This document shows, in pieces, positions 55,752-63,508 of a stretch of 64,000 bases of DNA (position 1 is its first letter; each line of letters starts with the position of its first letter). The notes under the pieces are model-generated. The model made no database searches and was not told the origin of the DNA. It saw only the letters and a list, made by a program, of their open reading frames with translations. The DNA is from Robinsoniella sp. (GTDB taxonomy: Bacteria > Bacillota > Clostridia > Lachnospirales > Lachnospiraceae), in NCBI GenBank assembly GCA_022788205.1, contig JALEVQ010000077.1:28541-92540 (forward strand), given 5' to 3'. Made by a program: the position numbers and the translations under genes.

Positions 55752-56435
55752 CAAATGGACGGAAGGTGTTTTTTCCCAGTGCAGCAGGGTGAATTGATTT
55801 TTATGAAAACGGATCAAGCCTTCCTGCTGCATCAGACTTAATTCATGGGAGAGTGCACTGCGGTTTACACAGAGAAAGGCTGCCAGCTCTTCCCGTGAAA
55901 AAGGAATGGTGATGGTGTCCGTATTTCTCTTGTTTGCCTGCATCGTCAGGTAAGTGAGAATTCGCTCGCGCAATCCTTTTTTTGAGAGGATGGTGAGGCG
56001 GTATTCTTTTCGGATGTTGGCGTCAGAGATTAAGGTCAACAGGCGGTTTAACATGTCAAATCGATAGGGCTCCAGTCCTCTGCCAGGGTTCAACACCAGC
56101 TGTGCAGGGAAGAAAAATACCTGAGAGGCTGCTTCCGATATCGCATAGTAGGGTGAAATCTGAGTCCTTGTGCAGATAAGGTCTGCGCCGAGGATCTGTG
56201 GAGGATCCAGCACGTCCATGATGCTGAAGGTGCCGTCTATAAAAATATGCTCGATATGAATTTTACCTGTCAAGAGAATGCCAAAATGAGTCACTTGTTC
56301 ATGCAGAGAGATGACAAGTGTCCCTTTTGGCAAATCTTTGATCAGACCATAAGGAACAATTTCTCTGGCAATGGTATCTGATGGAATGTCACAGAATAGG
56401 TTGCATTTCTTTAGTGATGTCAGCAATGGTTCCAA
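55734..56435 (-). CDS. Crp/Fnr family transcription regulator
   Basis: 233 aa from TTG 56435, chosen because AAAAGGGG precedes it by about 8 nt; ATG 56477 has no ribosome binding site and lies upstream of or at the predicted start of transcription. N-terminal cyclic-nucleotide-type sensor barrel (FGILLTGKIHIEHIF; PQILGADLI) and C-terminal HTH with REELAAFLCVNRSALSHELSLM. No Fnr-type iron-sulfur cysteine cluster is seen, only scattered Cys residues. It is convergent with yqeC-xdhC and divergent from modA, whose promoter carries a fitting palindrome. Confidence 0.88.
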   Translation of the reverse strand: MEPLLTSLKKCNLFCDIPSDTIAREIVPYGLIKDLPKGTLVISLHEQVTHFGILLTGKIHIEHIFIDGTFSIMDVLDPPQILGADLICTRTQISPYYAISEAASQVFFFPAQLVLNPGRGLEPYRFDMLNRLLTLISDANIRKEYRLTILSKKGLRERILTYLTMQANKRNTDTITIPFSREELAAFLCVNRSALSHELSLMQQEGLIRFHKNQFTLLHWEKTPSVHLSYRKE

Positions 56436-56467
56436 CGGTTTTTCCCCTTTTCCCAAACAAATCTTTT

Positions 56468-56496
56468 CTTTTATCATACCAAAAAAAAGTTGTCAA
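56468..56496 (-). promoter_or_regulatory. Possible promoter of the Crp/Fnr gene
   Basis: On the minus strand TTGACA (56496-56491), 17-nt spacer, TAAAAG (56473-56468). The -35 lies inside the palindrome at 56487-56504, so autorepression is plausible. Confidence 0.45.
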
Positions 56497-56504
56497 AACA
56501 ACTT
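56487..56504. promoter_or_regulatory. Crp/Fnr-type operator upstream of modA
   Basis: AAGTTGT (56487-56493), CAAA, ACAACTT (56498-56504): a perfect 7-bp palindrome with 4-bp centre. The centre is 41.5 bp upstream of the predicted modA transcription start. Confidence 0.7.
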
Positions 56505-56524
56505 ATTTTGAAGCAAATTTCGCT

Positions 56525-56530
56525 TATAAT
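56525..56530 (+). promoter_or_regulatory. modA -10 element
   Basis: TATAAT at 56525-56530 inside CGCTTATAATCC. At 17 nt upstream the -35 position reads CTTATT, a poor match, as expected for an activator-dependent promoter. Confidence 0.6.
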
Positions 56531-56634
56531 CCATAGGGAAAGATGATGTTTTGCGGATTCCAGATGAGAAAATACATGACTTTTTCAACCTGGGATCAAA
56601 AGAATCGATGATTTATAGGAGGAAAACGAGAAGT

Positions 56635-57585
56635 ATGAAAAAACGGATTGCACTTTTTGTTCTTTCCTGTATGGTACTGGGCACGATGACAGGCTGTGGG
56701 GACAAAAAAACAGAGGAGACAAACAAACAGACAGAAGAACAGGTAAGCGAGACAGAAACTAAGACGACGGAGACGGAAAAAGAGACAGAAAGCGAGACGA
56801 CGGAGACGGAAGAAAAAACCGTTCAGGGAGATGAGGCAGAGACACAGGAGGTGGAACTGGTTGTATTCGCTGCGGCATCTATGACAGAAACCTTGACAGA
56901 GTTGGGCAACACTTATATGGAAAAAAATCCGAATGTGAAAGTGGTATTTAATTTTGATTCTTCCGGCACACTCAAGACACAGATTCAAGAGGGCGCAGAC
57001 TGTGATATTTTCATCTCAGCAGGTCAGAAACAGATGGATCAGCTTGACATCGAGGCGGATGAGACGGTCAATACGGAGAAACTGGATTTTGTGCTGGATG
57101 GCACCCGCTTTGATATCTTAGAGAACAAAGTTGCGCTGGCTGTCCCAGAAGGAAATGAAGCGAATATTCAATCGTATGAGGACTTAAAAGCAGGTCTGGA
57201 AGATGGATCTATCATGCTTGCGATGGGAAATGTAGACGTTCCAGTGGGACAGTATACTCAGAAGATACTCGCTTATTTTGGTCTGGATGAGGAAAAACTG
57301 GCAGAGGCAGGGCACATTACATACGGCTCTAATGTCAAGGAAGTCACAACCCATGTCTCAGAAGCAGCGGTGGATTGTGGAATCATCTATGCTACAGATG
57401 CATTCTCGGCAGGGCTGACTGTGGTAGATACCGCTACCGCTGAAATGTGTGGACAGGTGATCTATCCGGCAGCAGTGTTGAATGTTTCAGAGCACACGGA
57501 AGAAGCGAAAGCATTTTTGGATTACCTGACACAAGATGAGGCAGATGCGGTGTTTGAGGCAGTTGGTTTCACACCGATTGCATAG
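56635..57585 (+). CDS. modA: Molybdate ABC transporter substrate-binding lipoprotein
   Basis: 316 aa. Signal peptide and lipobox TMTGC (about residue 22), then a linker of about 50 residues made almost only of Glu and Thr, then the binding domain: VVFAAASMTETLTELG, FDSSGTLKTQIQEGADCDIFIS, and VTTHVSEAAVDCGIIYATDA. ModA captures molybdate or tungstate outside the cell. ATG 56635 lies 12 nt after TAGGAGG. A 16-bp DNA direct repeat (56763-56778 and 56796-56811) encodes part of the linker. Confidence 0.94.
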   Translation: MKKRIALFVLSCMVLGTMTGCGDKKTEETNKQTEEQVSETETKTTETEKETESETTETEEKTVQGDEAETQEVELVVFAAASMTETLTELGNTYMEKNPNVKVVFNFDSSGTLKTQIQEGADCDIFISAGQKQMDQLDIEADETVNTEKLDFVLDGTRFDILENKVALAVPEGNEANIQSYEDLKAGLEDGSIMLAMGNVDVPVGQYTQKILAYFGLDEEKLAEAGHITYGSNVKEVTTHVSEAAVDCGIIYATDAFSAGLTVVDTATAEMCGQVIYPAAVLNVSEHTEEAKAFLDYLTQDEADAVFEAVGFTPIA

Positions 57586-57611
57586 AGAGTGTGCGAAGGG
57601 GAGGGTGATCC

Positions 57612-58307
57612 ATGGATTGGTTTCCATTGATAAATTCCGTGAGAATCGCGGCGATCAGCACAGTCATCATATTTTTTGTGGGCATTTTTGCTGCGTATTA
57701 TATTGCAAAAGCACCGCGCGCGATCAAAGGCGTTCTCGATGTCATTCTCACCTTGCCGCTGGTTTTGCCGCCCACGGTTGTGGGATATCTGCTGCTTCGT
57801 CTGCTTGGACCAAAGCGTATCATCGGTGCATGGTTTCTCAAAGTGTTTGACATCAAACTTACCATGACGTGGTGGTCCGGGATTTTTGCCACGACAGTTG
57901 TCATTTTCCCGCTGATGTACCGCACCGCACGCGGTGCGTTTGAATCGTTCGATGAAACGCTTGCCTACTCGGGACAGGCTCTTGGACTTTCGAATACGTA
58001 TATTTTCTGGCGCATCCGCATGCCTTACTGTCGTCAGGGAATTCTTGCCGGGACAGTGCTGGCTTTTGCGAGAGCTTTAGGGGAATACGGGGCTACCAGC
58101 ATGCTTGCCGGATATATCCCGGGACGCACAGCGACGATCTCCACAACAGTATATCAGCTCTGGCGGACAAACGATGATGCGCTTGCATTTAAGTGGGTAT
58201 GTATCAACCTGGCGATTTCATTTGTCGTGCTTCTTGCCGTCAATATGCTGGAAAAGAAAAATAATGGAAAACCGGACCGCACAGCGCGAAAAAAGGCAGG
58301 AGTATGA
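57612..58307 (+). CDS. modB: Molybdate ABC transporter permease
   Basis: 231-aa inner-membrane permease with about five to six helices. The ABC coupling motif EYGATSMLAGYIPGRTATIS (EAA-G type) is at about residues 155-175 and FLVVFRALGEFG-like LAFARALGEYGA precedes it. LTLPLVLPPTVVGYLLL is a ModB signature. ATG 57612 follows GGGGAGGGTGATCC. Works with ModA and ModC. Confidence 0.95.
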   Translation: MDWFPLINSVRIAAISTVIIFFVGIFAAYYIAKAPRAIKGVLDVILTLPLVLPPTVVGYLLLRLLGPKRIIGAWFLKVFDIKLTMTWWSGIFATTVVIFPLMYRTARGAFESFDETLAYSGQALGLSNTYIFWRIRMPYCRQGILAGTVLAFARALGEYGATSMLAGYIPGRTATISTTVYQLWRTNDDALAFKWVCINLAISFVVLLAVNMLEKKNNGKPDRTARKKAGV

Positions 58308-58308
58308 T

Positions 58309-59352
58309 ATGGCATTGTTTTTAGATATCGAAAAAAAACTGGGAGTGTTTCAGCTAAAAGTCAAGTTTGAGGCGGCGGATGAGACGATGGCATTGCTTGG
58401 AGCATCAGGCTGCGGCAAGAGCATGACACTGAAATGCATTGCAGGAATTGAAAAACCAGATAAGGGAAAAATTATCGTAGATGGTGTGACTTTGTTTGAT
58501 TCAGAAAAGAAAATCAATCTGACTCCTCAGGAGCGCAGAATGGGTCTGATGTTTCAAAATTATGCGCTGTTTCCGAACATGACCGTGTTCCAGAATATCA
58601 AAGCCGGGGCAAACAGAGAACGTGATCCGAAAAAAAGAAAAGAAGCTGTCTATGCCATCATGGAAAGATTCGCGATTGCACCACTTTGTGATCATTATCC
58701 CTCCCAGCTCTCAGGAGGTCAGCAGCAGCGTGTCGCACTGGCAAGAATTTTAGTCTCAAATCCGCGGGTTCTGCTTCTGGACGAGCCGTTTTCTGCGCTG
58801 GACAGCCATCTGCGATTTCGGCTAGAGCAGGAAGTACGCCAAGTGATCCGGACATTCGGGAAAACGGTGCTTTTGGTATCCCATGATCGCGATGAAGTGT
58901 TCCGCATGTCAGATAAGATTGCCGTTATGAACGATGGGGTGGTGGAGACTCTCGGCACAAAGCAAGAGGTATTTGCCAATCCACAGACAAAAAACGGGGC
59001 GATTTTGACCGGATGCAAAAATATATCGAGAATCAAAATGTTAGATGAGAATCATGTGGAGGCGCTTGACTGGGGCATCACAGTGAAAGTGCCGCGGCGG
59101 GCAGAGGGCATATCCTATATCGGGATACGAATGCACGATGTGTGTGGGGAGAAAGGAGAAAACGCTCATCGCTGCAAGGTAGTCGAGGAAATCGAGAATC
59201 CGTTTTCCTATACCGTCATGCTCAAGCCGGAAAATTCAGGGGAGAGTACGCCTCTGGGGTGGGAGATGGAAAAAGAATTATGGCAGCACATCCGCGCATC
59301 GTGCGTGGAAATCAGTCTGCCATGTGAAAAAATCCTGATGCTGAGAGAATAG
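58309..59352 (+). CDS. modC: Molybdate ABC transporter ATP-binding protein
   Basis: 347 aa from ATG 58309, 1 nt after the modB stop, with AGGAG 7 nt upstream. Walker A LGASGCGKSM (30-39), signature LSGGQQQRVALARIL, Walker B LLLDEPFSALD and switch His in LVSHDRDE. The C-terminal 110 residues form a TOBE-like regulatory part that is shorter than in E. coli ModC and may sense molybdate. The frame upstream to 58105 is inside modB. Confidence 0.95.
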   Translation: MALFLDIEKKLGVFQLKVKFEAADETMALLGASGCGKSMTLKCIAGIEKPDKGKIIVDGVTLFDSEKKINLTPQERRMGLMFQNYALFPNMTVFQNIKAGANRERDPKKRKEAVYAIMERFAIAPLCDHYPSQLSGGQQQRVALARILVSNPRVLLLDEPFSALDSHLRFRLEQEVRQVIRTFGKTVLLVSHDRDEVFRMSDKIAVMNDGVVETLGTKQEVFANPQTKNGAILTGCKNISRIKMLDENHVEALDWGITVKVPRRAEGISYIGIRMHDVCGEKGENAHRCKVVEEIENPFSYTVMLKPENSGESTPLGWEMEKELWQHIRASCVEISLPCEKILMLRE

Positions 59353-59401
59353 CTGTCTTTTGAGGCATCAGAGTTGCAGAGAAAGCAGAAAGGATTTGTA
59401 T

Positions 59402-60418
59402 ATGAGAAAGATCAATGTGGAAAATGCGATAGGAATGACACTGTGTCATGATATCACAGAAATGCGCGATGGATTTAAAGGAGCCGCTTTTCGGCGTGGT
59501 CATGTCATAACAGAGGAAGATATCCCTAAACTTTTGGATCTGGGCAAAAAAACAGTGTTTATCTGGGAGGAAAATGCCGGAGAAATCCATGAAGAAGAGG
59601 CAGCGCTCAGAATGGCGGGGATGATACAGGTAGATGGAACTCATTACACGGCACCATCCGAAGGCAAAGTTCTGATGATGGCAGATGTGCGCGGAATGTT
59701 TCGGGTAGATACAGAACTTCTGAGAGAGATCAATGCGATCGGGGATCTGACTATTTCGTGTCTGCCGGATCACTATCCGGTGGAACAAGGTGCGCGCCTT
59801 GCGTCGATGAGGATTGTGCCTCTTGTCACAAAAGAAGAACAGATTATCAAGGCGGAAAAACTTTGTGCCGGGCGTAAGCTGATGGATCTGCGCCCTTATC
59901 AGCATCGAAAGGTAGGCGTGGTGATCACCGGGTCAGAGATTTATTCGGGGCGTATCAAAGACAAATTTGAGCCGGTTGTCCGCGCAAAACTGAGCCATTA
60001 CCCGTGTGAAATCCTCGGAATTACAATCTGTGACGACAACTTAGATATGATTGTCGATGCGGCAAAAACTTACCTCGACCAGAAGGCAGATTTTCTGATT
60101 TTCACCGGCGGAATGTCGGTCGATCCGGATGATCTGACACCGACAGCGATCAGGCAGCTTGGAGCTGACATTATCACGCATGGAGTTCCATCACAGCCGG
60201 GAAATATGACCCTGGTTGCCTATCTCGAGGATGTGGCGATCCTAGGCGTGCCGGGTGCTGCGATCAGTATGCCGACCACGATCTTTGATGTGCTGCTTCC
60301 TCAAATCTTTGCAGGGGATAAATTGACAAAAGAAGATCTCATACGTCTGGGCGATGGAGGGCTGTGCCAGCTCTGCAAGACGTGCCATTTCCCGAATTGT
60401 TCCTTCGGCAGATATTGA
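59402..60418 (+). CDS. MoeA-like molybdopterin-binding protein with C-terminal Cys cluster
   Basis: 338 aa. The MoCF-binding domain is clear: VGVVITGSEIYSGRIKD (about 176-192), FLIFTGGMSVDPDDLTPTAI, and LGVPGAAISMPTTIFDVLLP. The MoeA N-terminal domain is shorter than in E. coli MoeA. The tail has Cys322, Cys325, Cys328 and Cys333 in CQLCKTCHFPNCSFG, absent from classic MoeA and suited to bind a metal or a cluster. Likely acts in molybdate insertion or cofactor transfer to the hydroxylase. ATG 59402 follows AAAGGATTTGTAT. Confidence 0.88.
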   Translation: MRKINVENAIGMTLCHDITEMRDGFKGAAFRRGHVITEEDIPKLLDLGKKTVFIWEENAGEIHEEEAALRMAGMIQVDGTHYTAPSEGKVLMMADVRGMFRVDTELLREINAIGDLTISCLPDHYPVEQGARLASMRIVPLVTKEEQIIKAEKLCAGRKLMDLRPYQHRKVGVVITGSEIYSGRIKDKFEPVVRAKLSHYPCEILGITICDDNLDMIVDAAKTYLDQKADFLIFTGGMSVDPDDLTPTAIRQLGADIITHGVPSQPGNMTLVAYLEDVAILGVPGAAISMPTTIFDVLLPQIFAGDKLTKEDLIRLGDGGLCQLCKTCHFPNCSFGRY

Positions 60419-60484
60419 GAAAGGAAATGCCGCCTGCGAGGCGGACTTTGATATAAAAAATGAACTGTGAAAGGATGACAGAAA

Positions 60485-60943
60485 ATGAAGCAGGAGATGA
60501 CAGCGACAATCAAAGCTGTCTGCATCAGCGAAAGAAAAGGTGAACAGAAGCATCCGGTAGATGAGATAAAATTGATACCTGACTATGGAATTCCGGGAGA
60601 TGCGCACGCCGGAAACTGGCATCGCCAGGTCAGTCTGCTGGGAGTGGAGAGCGTCTTAAAAGTGCAAAGACATTTGGATTTTGAACTCCAGCCAGGGGCA
60701 TTTGCGGAAAATATTCTCACGGAAGGTATTTGCCTCTATGAACTGCCGGTGGGGACAAAAGTGCAGATTGGATCTGCACTGTGTGAAGTCACACAGATCG
60801 GAAAAGAGTGCCACACAGACTGCGCGATACGAAAGATAGCAGGGGACTGTGTTATGCCGCGGGAGGGCATTTTTGTGAAGGTACTTGAAGAAGGAATGGC
60901 GAAAGCGGGAGAAGCGATCATAATAAACGGACATGGCGCCTGA
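60485..60943 (+). CDS. MOSC domain protein
   Basis: 152 aa. MOSC domains bind sulfurated Mo cofactor or transfer sulfur. Elements are GIPGDAHAGNWHRQVSLL, AFAENILTEG and the cysteine-containing IGKECHTDCAIRKIAGDC, where the first Cys is the usual MOSC active residue. Stand-alone MOSC proteins of this length accompany Mo hydroxylase genes in Clostridia. ATG 60485 follows GAAAGGATGACAGAAA. Last gene of the cluster. Confidence 0.9.
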   Translation: MKQEMTATIKAVCISERKGEQKHPVDEIKLIPDYGIPGDAHAGNWHRQVSLLGVESVLKVQRHLDFELQPGAFAENILTEGICLYELPVGTKVQIGSALCEVTQIGKECHTDCAIRKIAGDCVMPREGIFVKVLEEGMAKAGEAIIINGHGA

Positions 60944-61000
60944 TGGCGTCACTATCAATTATAAGAGGAAAAAAGTGGAAGTTCGCACAAAAAAATACTA

Positions 61001-61029
61001 GAGTGAAACAGTCACTTCTTCACATACTA
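61001..61029 (+). promoter_or_regulatory. Possible forespore (sigma-G) promoter of spoIVB
   Basis: GAGTG (61001-61005), 17 nt, CATACTA (61023-61029). The -10 fits the sigma-G pattern CATWMTA; the -35 is partial. spoIVB is forespore expressed in B. subtilis. A start near 61036 favours the GTG at 61065. Confidence 0.4.
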
Positions 61030-61064
61030 AAAATAAAAACGATGTGGACAAAGGATGTGAAAAA

Positions 61065-62339
61065 GTGACAAATGAACAGCGATATCGACGACTTTTATGG
61101 GTCTTGCTTGGAATAGGAATCTTTTTGTTTTTCTTTTGCTGTGTGCTGTTTTTCCATGAAAAGATTCCTGACCATATGAATCTAGTCCGGGGTGAGAGAC
61201 AGACATTGGATTTTGATCTGCCTAAAGATACCATTGTCTATGAAGAGGCAGTGGAGGCGGATGCTTCAGGAAAGAGCAATATTCCAAGAGAAAATTTACA
61301 CATCACAGCTGACAGTGTGATTGCAGACCAGACAGGAAATTATACGATTTCCTGCAAATTGTTTGGGTGGATCCCCATAAAATCCATACAGGTCAGCGTG
61401 GTGGAACAAAACTGGCTCTATCCCTGCGGAGATCCAGTCGGCATATATATGAAAACAGACGGGGTGCTTGTGGTGGGAACAGGGAGTATCGAAGGGATGG
61501 ACGGAATTTCTTATGAGCCGGCGTACCATATTTTGCAGTCCGGTGATTATATCTTGGCAGCGAACGGCACAGAGACACCAAACAAAGAGATGCTGGTTCA
61601 AGTGATCCGGGAATCACAGGGAGAAACGGTGGCTTTGCGGGTGCGCAGAGGAGAGGAAGAGATAGAGATGGCAGTCCAGCCCGTGATGACGAGACAAGAA
61701 GAATACAAAATTGGTGTCTGGGTGCGCAGCGATACGCAGGGAATCGGAACGATGACGTATGTCGACAGCCAGGGACATTTCGGAGCGCTCGGTCATGGGA
61801 TCAACGATATCGACACGAGTACACTTCTGGAATTAAAAAAAGGAACGCTCTATGGGGCATCGATCCGTTCCGTAGTCAAAGGAACAAAAGGTATGCCGGG
61901 CGAGCTTGCAGGTGTAATTCATTACAGGGATGATGCTGTCCTTGGCACCATCGAGCAAAACACAGAGACAGGGATTTTTGGAACACTTTCGTGTAACCTG
62001 GATTGTTTTCACCTGGAGGGACCGGTTGAGGTAGCATATAAGCAGGAAGTGCAGGAAGGACCAGCTGTGATACGCAGCTCTATCGATGGGACAATGAGAG
62101 AGTATGAGATCAGAATCGACAAAGTATATCTCAACAGCTCAGATGCCAACAAAGGGCTTGTGATCGAAGTGACGGATCCCGAATTGCTGGAGATGACAGG
62201 CGGAATTGTACAGGGGATGAGCGGCAGCCCGATTATTCAGGACGGGAAACTGGTGGGCGCAGTCACGCACGTGCTGGTGAATGACCCGACGAGGGGGTAT
62301 GGGATTTTCATCGAAAATATGCTGGATGCAGCGGAGTAA
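61065..62339 (+). CDS. spoIVB: SpoIVB serine peptidase
   Basis: 424 aa from GTG 61065 with AAAGGA 9 nt upstream. Membrane helix (LLWVLLGIGIFLFFFCCVLF), a PDZ domain (about 120-190), and an SA-family peptidase domain with His in GALGHGIND (about 243) and nucleophile Ser386 in GMSGSP. The forespore protease signals activation of sigma-K in the mother cell. In Bacillus it lies after recN and before spo0A; here it is parted from recN by the selenium cluster and is not followed by spo0A. Confidence 0.95.
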   Translation: MTNEQRYRRLLWVLLGIGIFLFFFCCVLFFHEKIPDHMNLVRGERQTLDFDLPKDTIVYEEAVEADASGKSNIPRENLHITADSVIADQTGNYTISCKLFGWIPIKSIQVSVVEQNWLYPCGDPVGIYMKTDGVLVVGTGSIEGMDGISYEPAYHILQSGDYILAANGTETPNKEMLVQVIRESQGETVALRVRRGEEEIEMAVQPVMTRQEEYKIGVWVRSDTQGIGTMTYVDSQGHFGALGHGINDIDTSTLLELKKGTLYGASIRSVVKGTKGMPGELAGVIHYRDDAVLGTIEQNTETGIFGTLSCNLDCFHLEGPVEVAYKQEVQEGPAVIRSSIDGTMREYEIRIDKVYLNSSDANKGLVIEVTDPELLEMTGGIVQGMSGSPIIQDGKLVGAVTHVLVNDPTRGYGIFIENMLDAAE

Positions 62340-62345
62340 ATGCGA

Positions 62346-62368
62346 TGCCGGAGGCGGAGCCTCCGGCA
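62346..62368 (+). terminator. Hairpin after spoIVB
   Basis: TGCCGGAGGC (62346-62355), loop GGA, GCCTCCGGCA (62359-62368), then TATTTA. A perfect 10-bp stem with a weak T tract. Confidence 0.65.
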
Positions 62369-62378
62369 TATTTACAGC

Positions 62379-62816
62379 TTATCTTTTTGAAACCGCTCCA
62401 TATTCCCGCTTCATAGCATCGGTGGAAACCACCCATTGCTTGCCAAACTTACAAACGTCTATACCAATGACCAGTTTTCCGTAGAAAATCGCTTTTCTCA
62501 GGGTGCTTTCGTTCAGCCCCCACAGCTCTGTCGCATCGCTGAATGCCATCAACCCGTCAAACGGTGTTTTGACAACGGTACCGTTTTCCCACAGCTCGTC
62601 ACAGGACAAATCCAGCTCATCGTCCCAAAGGATCCCATAGCCGCCTGTATCCACACTTGCGCAGGCGAACAGAGCCGGATCCTTTTGAAGTCGCCTGAAA
62701 ACCGGAAGTTTCTCAAACAGCGGTTTTATATCATACACTTTGGTGACGCCTTCACTGAACTGGACATTCAGTTTGAAGTCGGAAATGGGAAAAACATTTT
62801 TGACCTTGTGGAACAT
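62379..62816 (-). CDS. DUF2442 protein with C-terminal helix-turn-helix
   Basis: 145 aa. Residues 1-80 match DUF2442 (FKLNVQFSEGVTKVYDIKPLFE; GGYGILWDDELDLSCDELW). The tail FSDATELWGLNESTLRKAI and GKQWVVSTDAMKREYG forms a helix-turn-helix like those of small excisionase-type antitoxins. It starts 12 nt after the DUF4160 gene in the same operon. Pairing with DUF4160 suggests a toxin-antitoxin-like module; the activity is not established. Confidence 0.8.
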   Translation of the reverse strand: MFHKVKNVFPISDFKLNVQFSEGVTKVYDIKPLFEKLPVFRRLQKDPALFACASVDTGGYGILWDDELDLSCDELWENGTVVKTPFDGLMAFSDATELWGLNESTLRKAIFYGKLVIGIDVCKFGKQWVVSTDAMKREYGAVSKR

Positions 62817-62828
62817 ACATACGCCTCC

Positions 62829-63083
62829 TTATTCCAACGGCGGGAGCTTCCGAAACTCTTGCGTCTCCCAGATTTCCTGTAAAGAATCTTTGTGAATAGA
62901 AAGCCATTCCCGCACCATTGTTAACGCTTTCGGGGGAAGATGCCCCTCCAGCACATCTCCTGTTATAAAGTCGATTGCAGCAACGTCATCATTATAAATT
63001 GCGTGGATGTGCGGCGGGTTGTGTTCACTTTGTAAAAAGTACATTCTGATAACGATTCCATAAAATCTTGACAACACCGGCAT
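62829..63083 (-). CDS. DUF4160 protein
   Basis: 84 aa. DUF4160 hallmarks are FYGIVIRMYFLQSEHNPPHI and HAIYNDDVAAIDFITGDVLEG, then REWLSIHKDSLQEIWE. The HNPPHIH motif is the most conserved part. ATG 63083 follows GAAGGGAGGGAAACACT. First gene of a two-gene minus-strand operon with a palindrome between its -35 and -10. Proposed toxin-like partner of the DUF2442 protein; unproven. Confidence 0.85.
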   Translation of the reverse strand: MPVLSRFYGIVIRMYFLQSEHNPPHIHAIYNDDVAAIDFITGDVLEGHLPPKALTMVREWLSIHKDSLQEIWETQEFRKLPPLE

Positions 63084-63107
63084 AGTGTTTCCCTCCCTTC
63101 TATGAAT

Positions 63108-63136
63108 ACGATATCACGGTATCGTGATGTTGTCAA
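63108..63136 (-). promoter_or_regulatory. DUF4160-DUF2442 promoter with internal operator
   Basis: On the minus strand TTGACA (63136-63131), 17-nt spacer, TATCGT (63113-63108). The spacer holds the perfect palindrome ATCACG-GTAT-CGTGAT (63113-63128), a likely autoregulatory site. Confidence 0.75.
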
Positions 63137-63189
63137 GAGGATATAGTTTCCTAGAATGATTGGAGTGTTGTCCCTAATGACAATCACTC

Positions 63190-63306
63190 GTGTCGGGGAG
63201 TCCGATTTTGCAGAATGGAAAGCTGGTGGGAGCGGTGACACATGTGTTTGTCAATGATCCGACAAGAGGATATGGGATGTTTATCGAAAATATGCTGGAG
63301 CATTGA
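63190..63306 (+). pseudogene. Second, diverged copy of the spoIVB 3' end
   Basis: Codons from TCG 63193 to TGA 63304 read [18 protein letters not shown] and go on to NMLEH. They align without gaps to the last 37-39 codons of spoIVB at 62220-62339, starting at the catalytic serine, with about six amino-acid differences and many silent changes. There is no start or ribosome binding site. The upstream sequence shows no match to spoIVB. It is a relic with its own downstream terminator. Confidence 0.9.
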
Positions 63307-63357
63307 GCCGGGCAAAGTATGCTGATTTGTTGGTGTGATAAAAAACAGAATGATTGT

Positions 63358-63402
63358 AAAGCAGGCAAAGAGGTGAAGATGTCATTGAGTTGCCTGCTTT
63401 TT
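63358..63402 (+). terminator. Terminator after the spoIVB fragment
   Basis: AAAGCAGGCAA (63358-63368) pairs with TTGCCTGCTTT (63390-63400), then TT. Probably the original end of the ancestral spoIVB transcript. Confidence 0.8.
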
Positions 63403-63446
63403 ATGTGCAAAAAAGAAAGAATTATATTTATTTTAAAAACCACGCA

Positions 63447-63488
63447 TTGCGTTTTTGCAAATAATGTGATATGTTTAATGAAACATTA
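63447..63488 (+). promoter_or_regulatory. Promoter and nested palindromes before the HTH-RhuM genes
   Basis: TTGCGT (63447-63452), 17-nt spacer, TATGTT (63470-63475). The -10 is covered by palindrome ATGTTT-AATG-AAACAT (63471-63486), flanked by a second pair TAATGT (63462-63467) / ACATTA (63483-63488). Confidence 0.6.
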
Positions 63489-63508
63489 CATGGAGGTGTT
63501 CAGAAAAA

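Noticed and set aside
56551..56634. Longer N-terminus for ModA from an upstream start
   Set aside because: It would place 28 polar residues before the signal peptide; ATG 56635 gives a normal lipoprotein signal and follows TAGGAGG.
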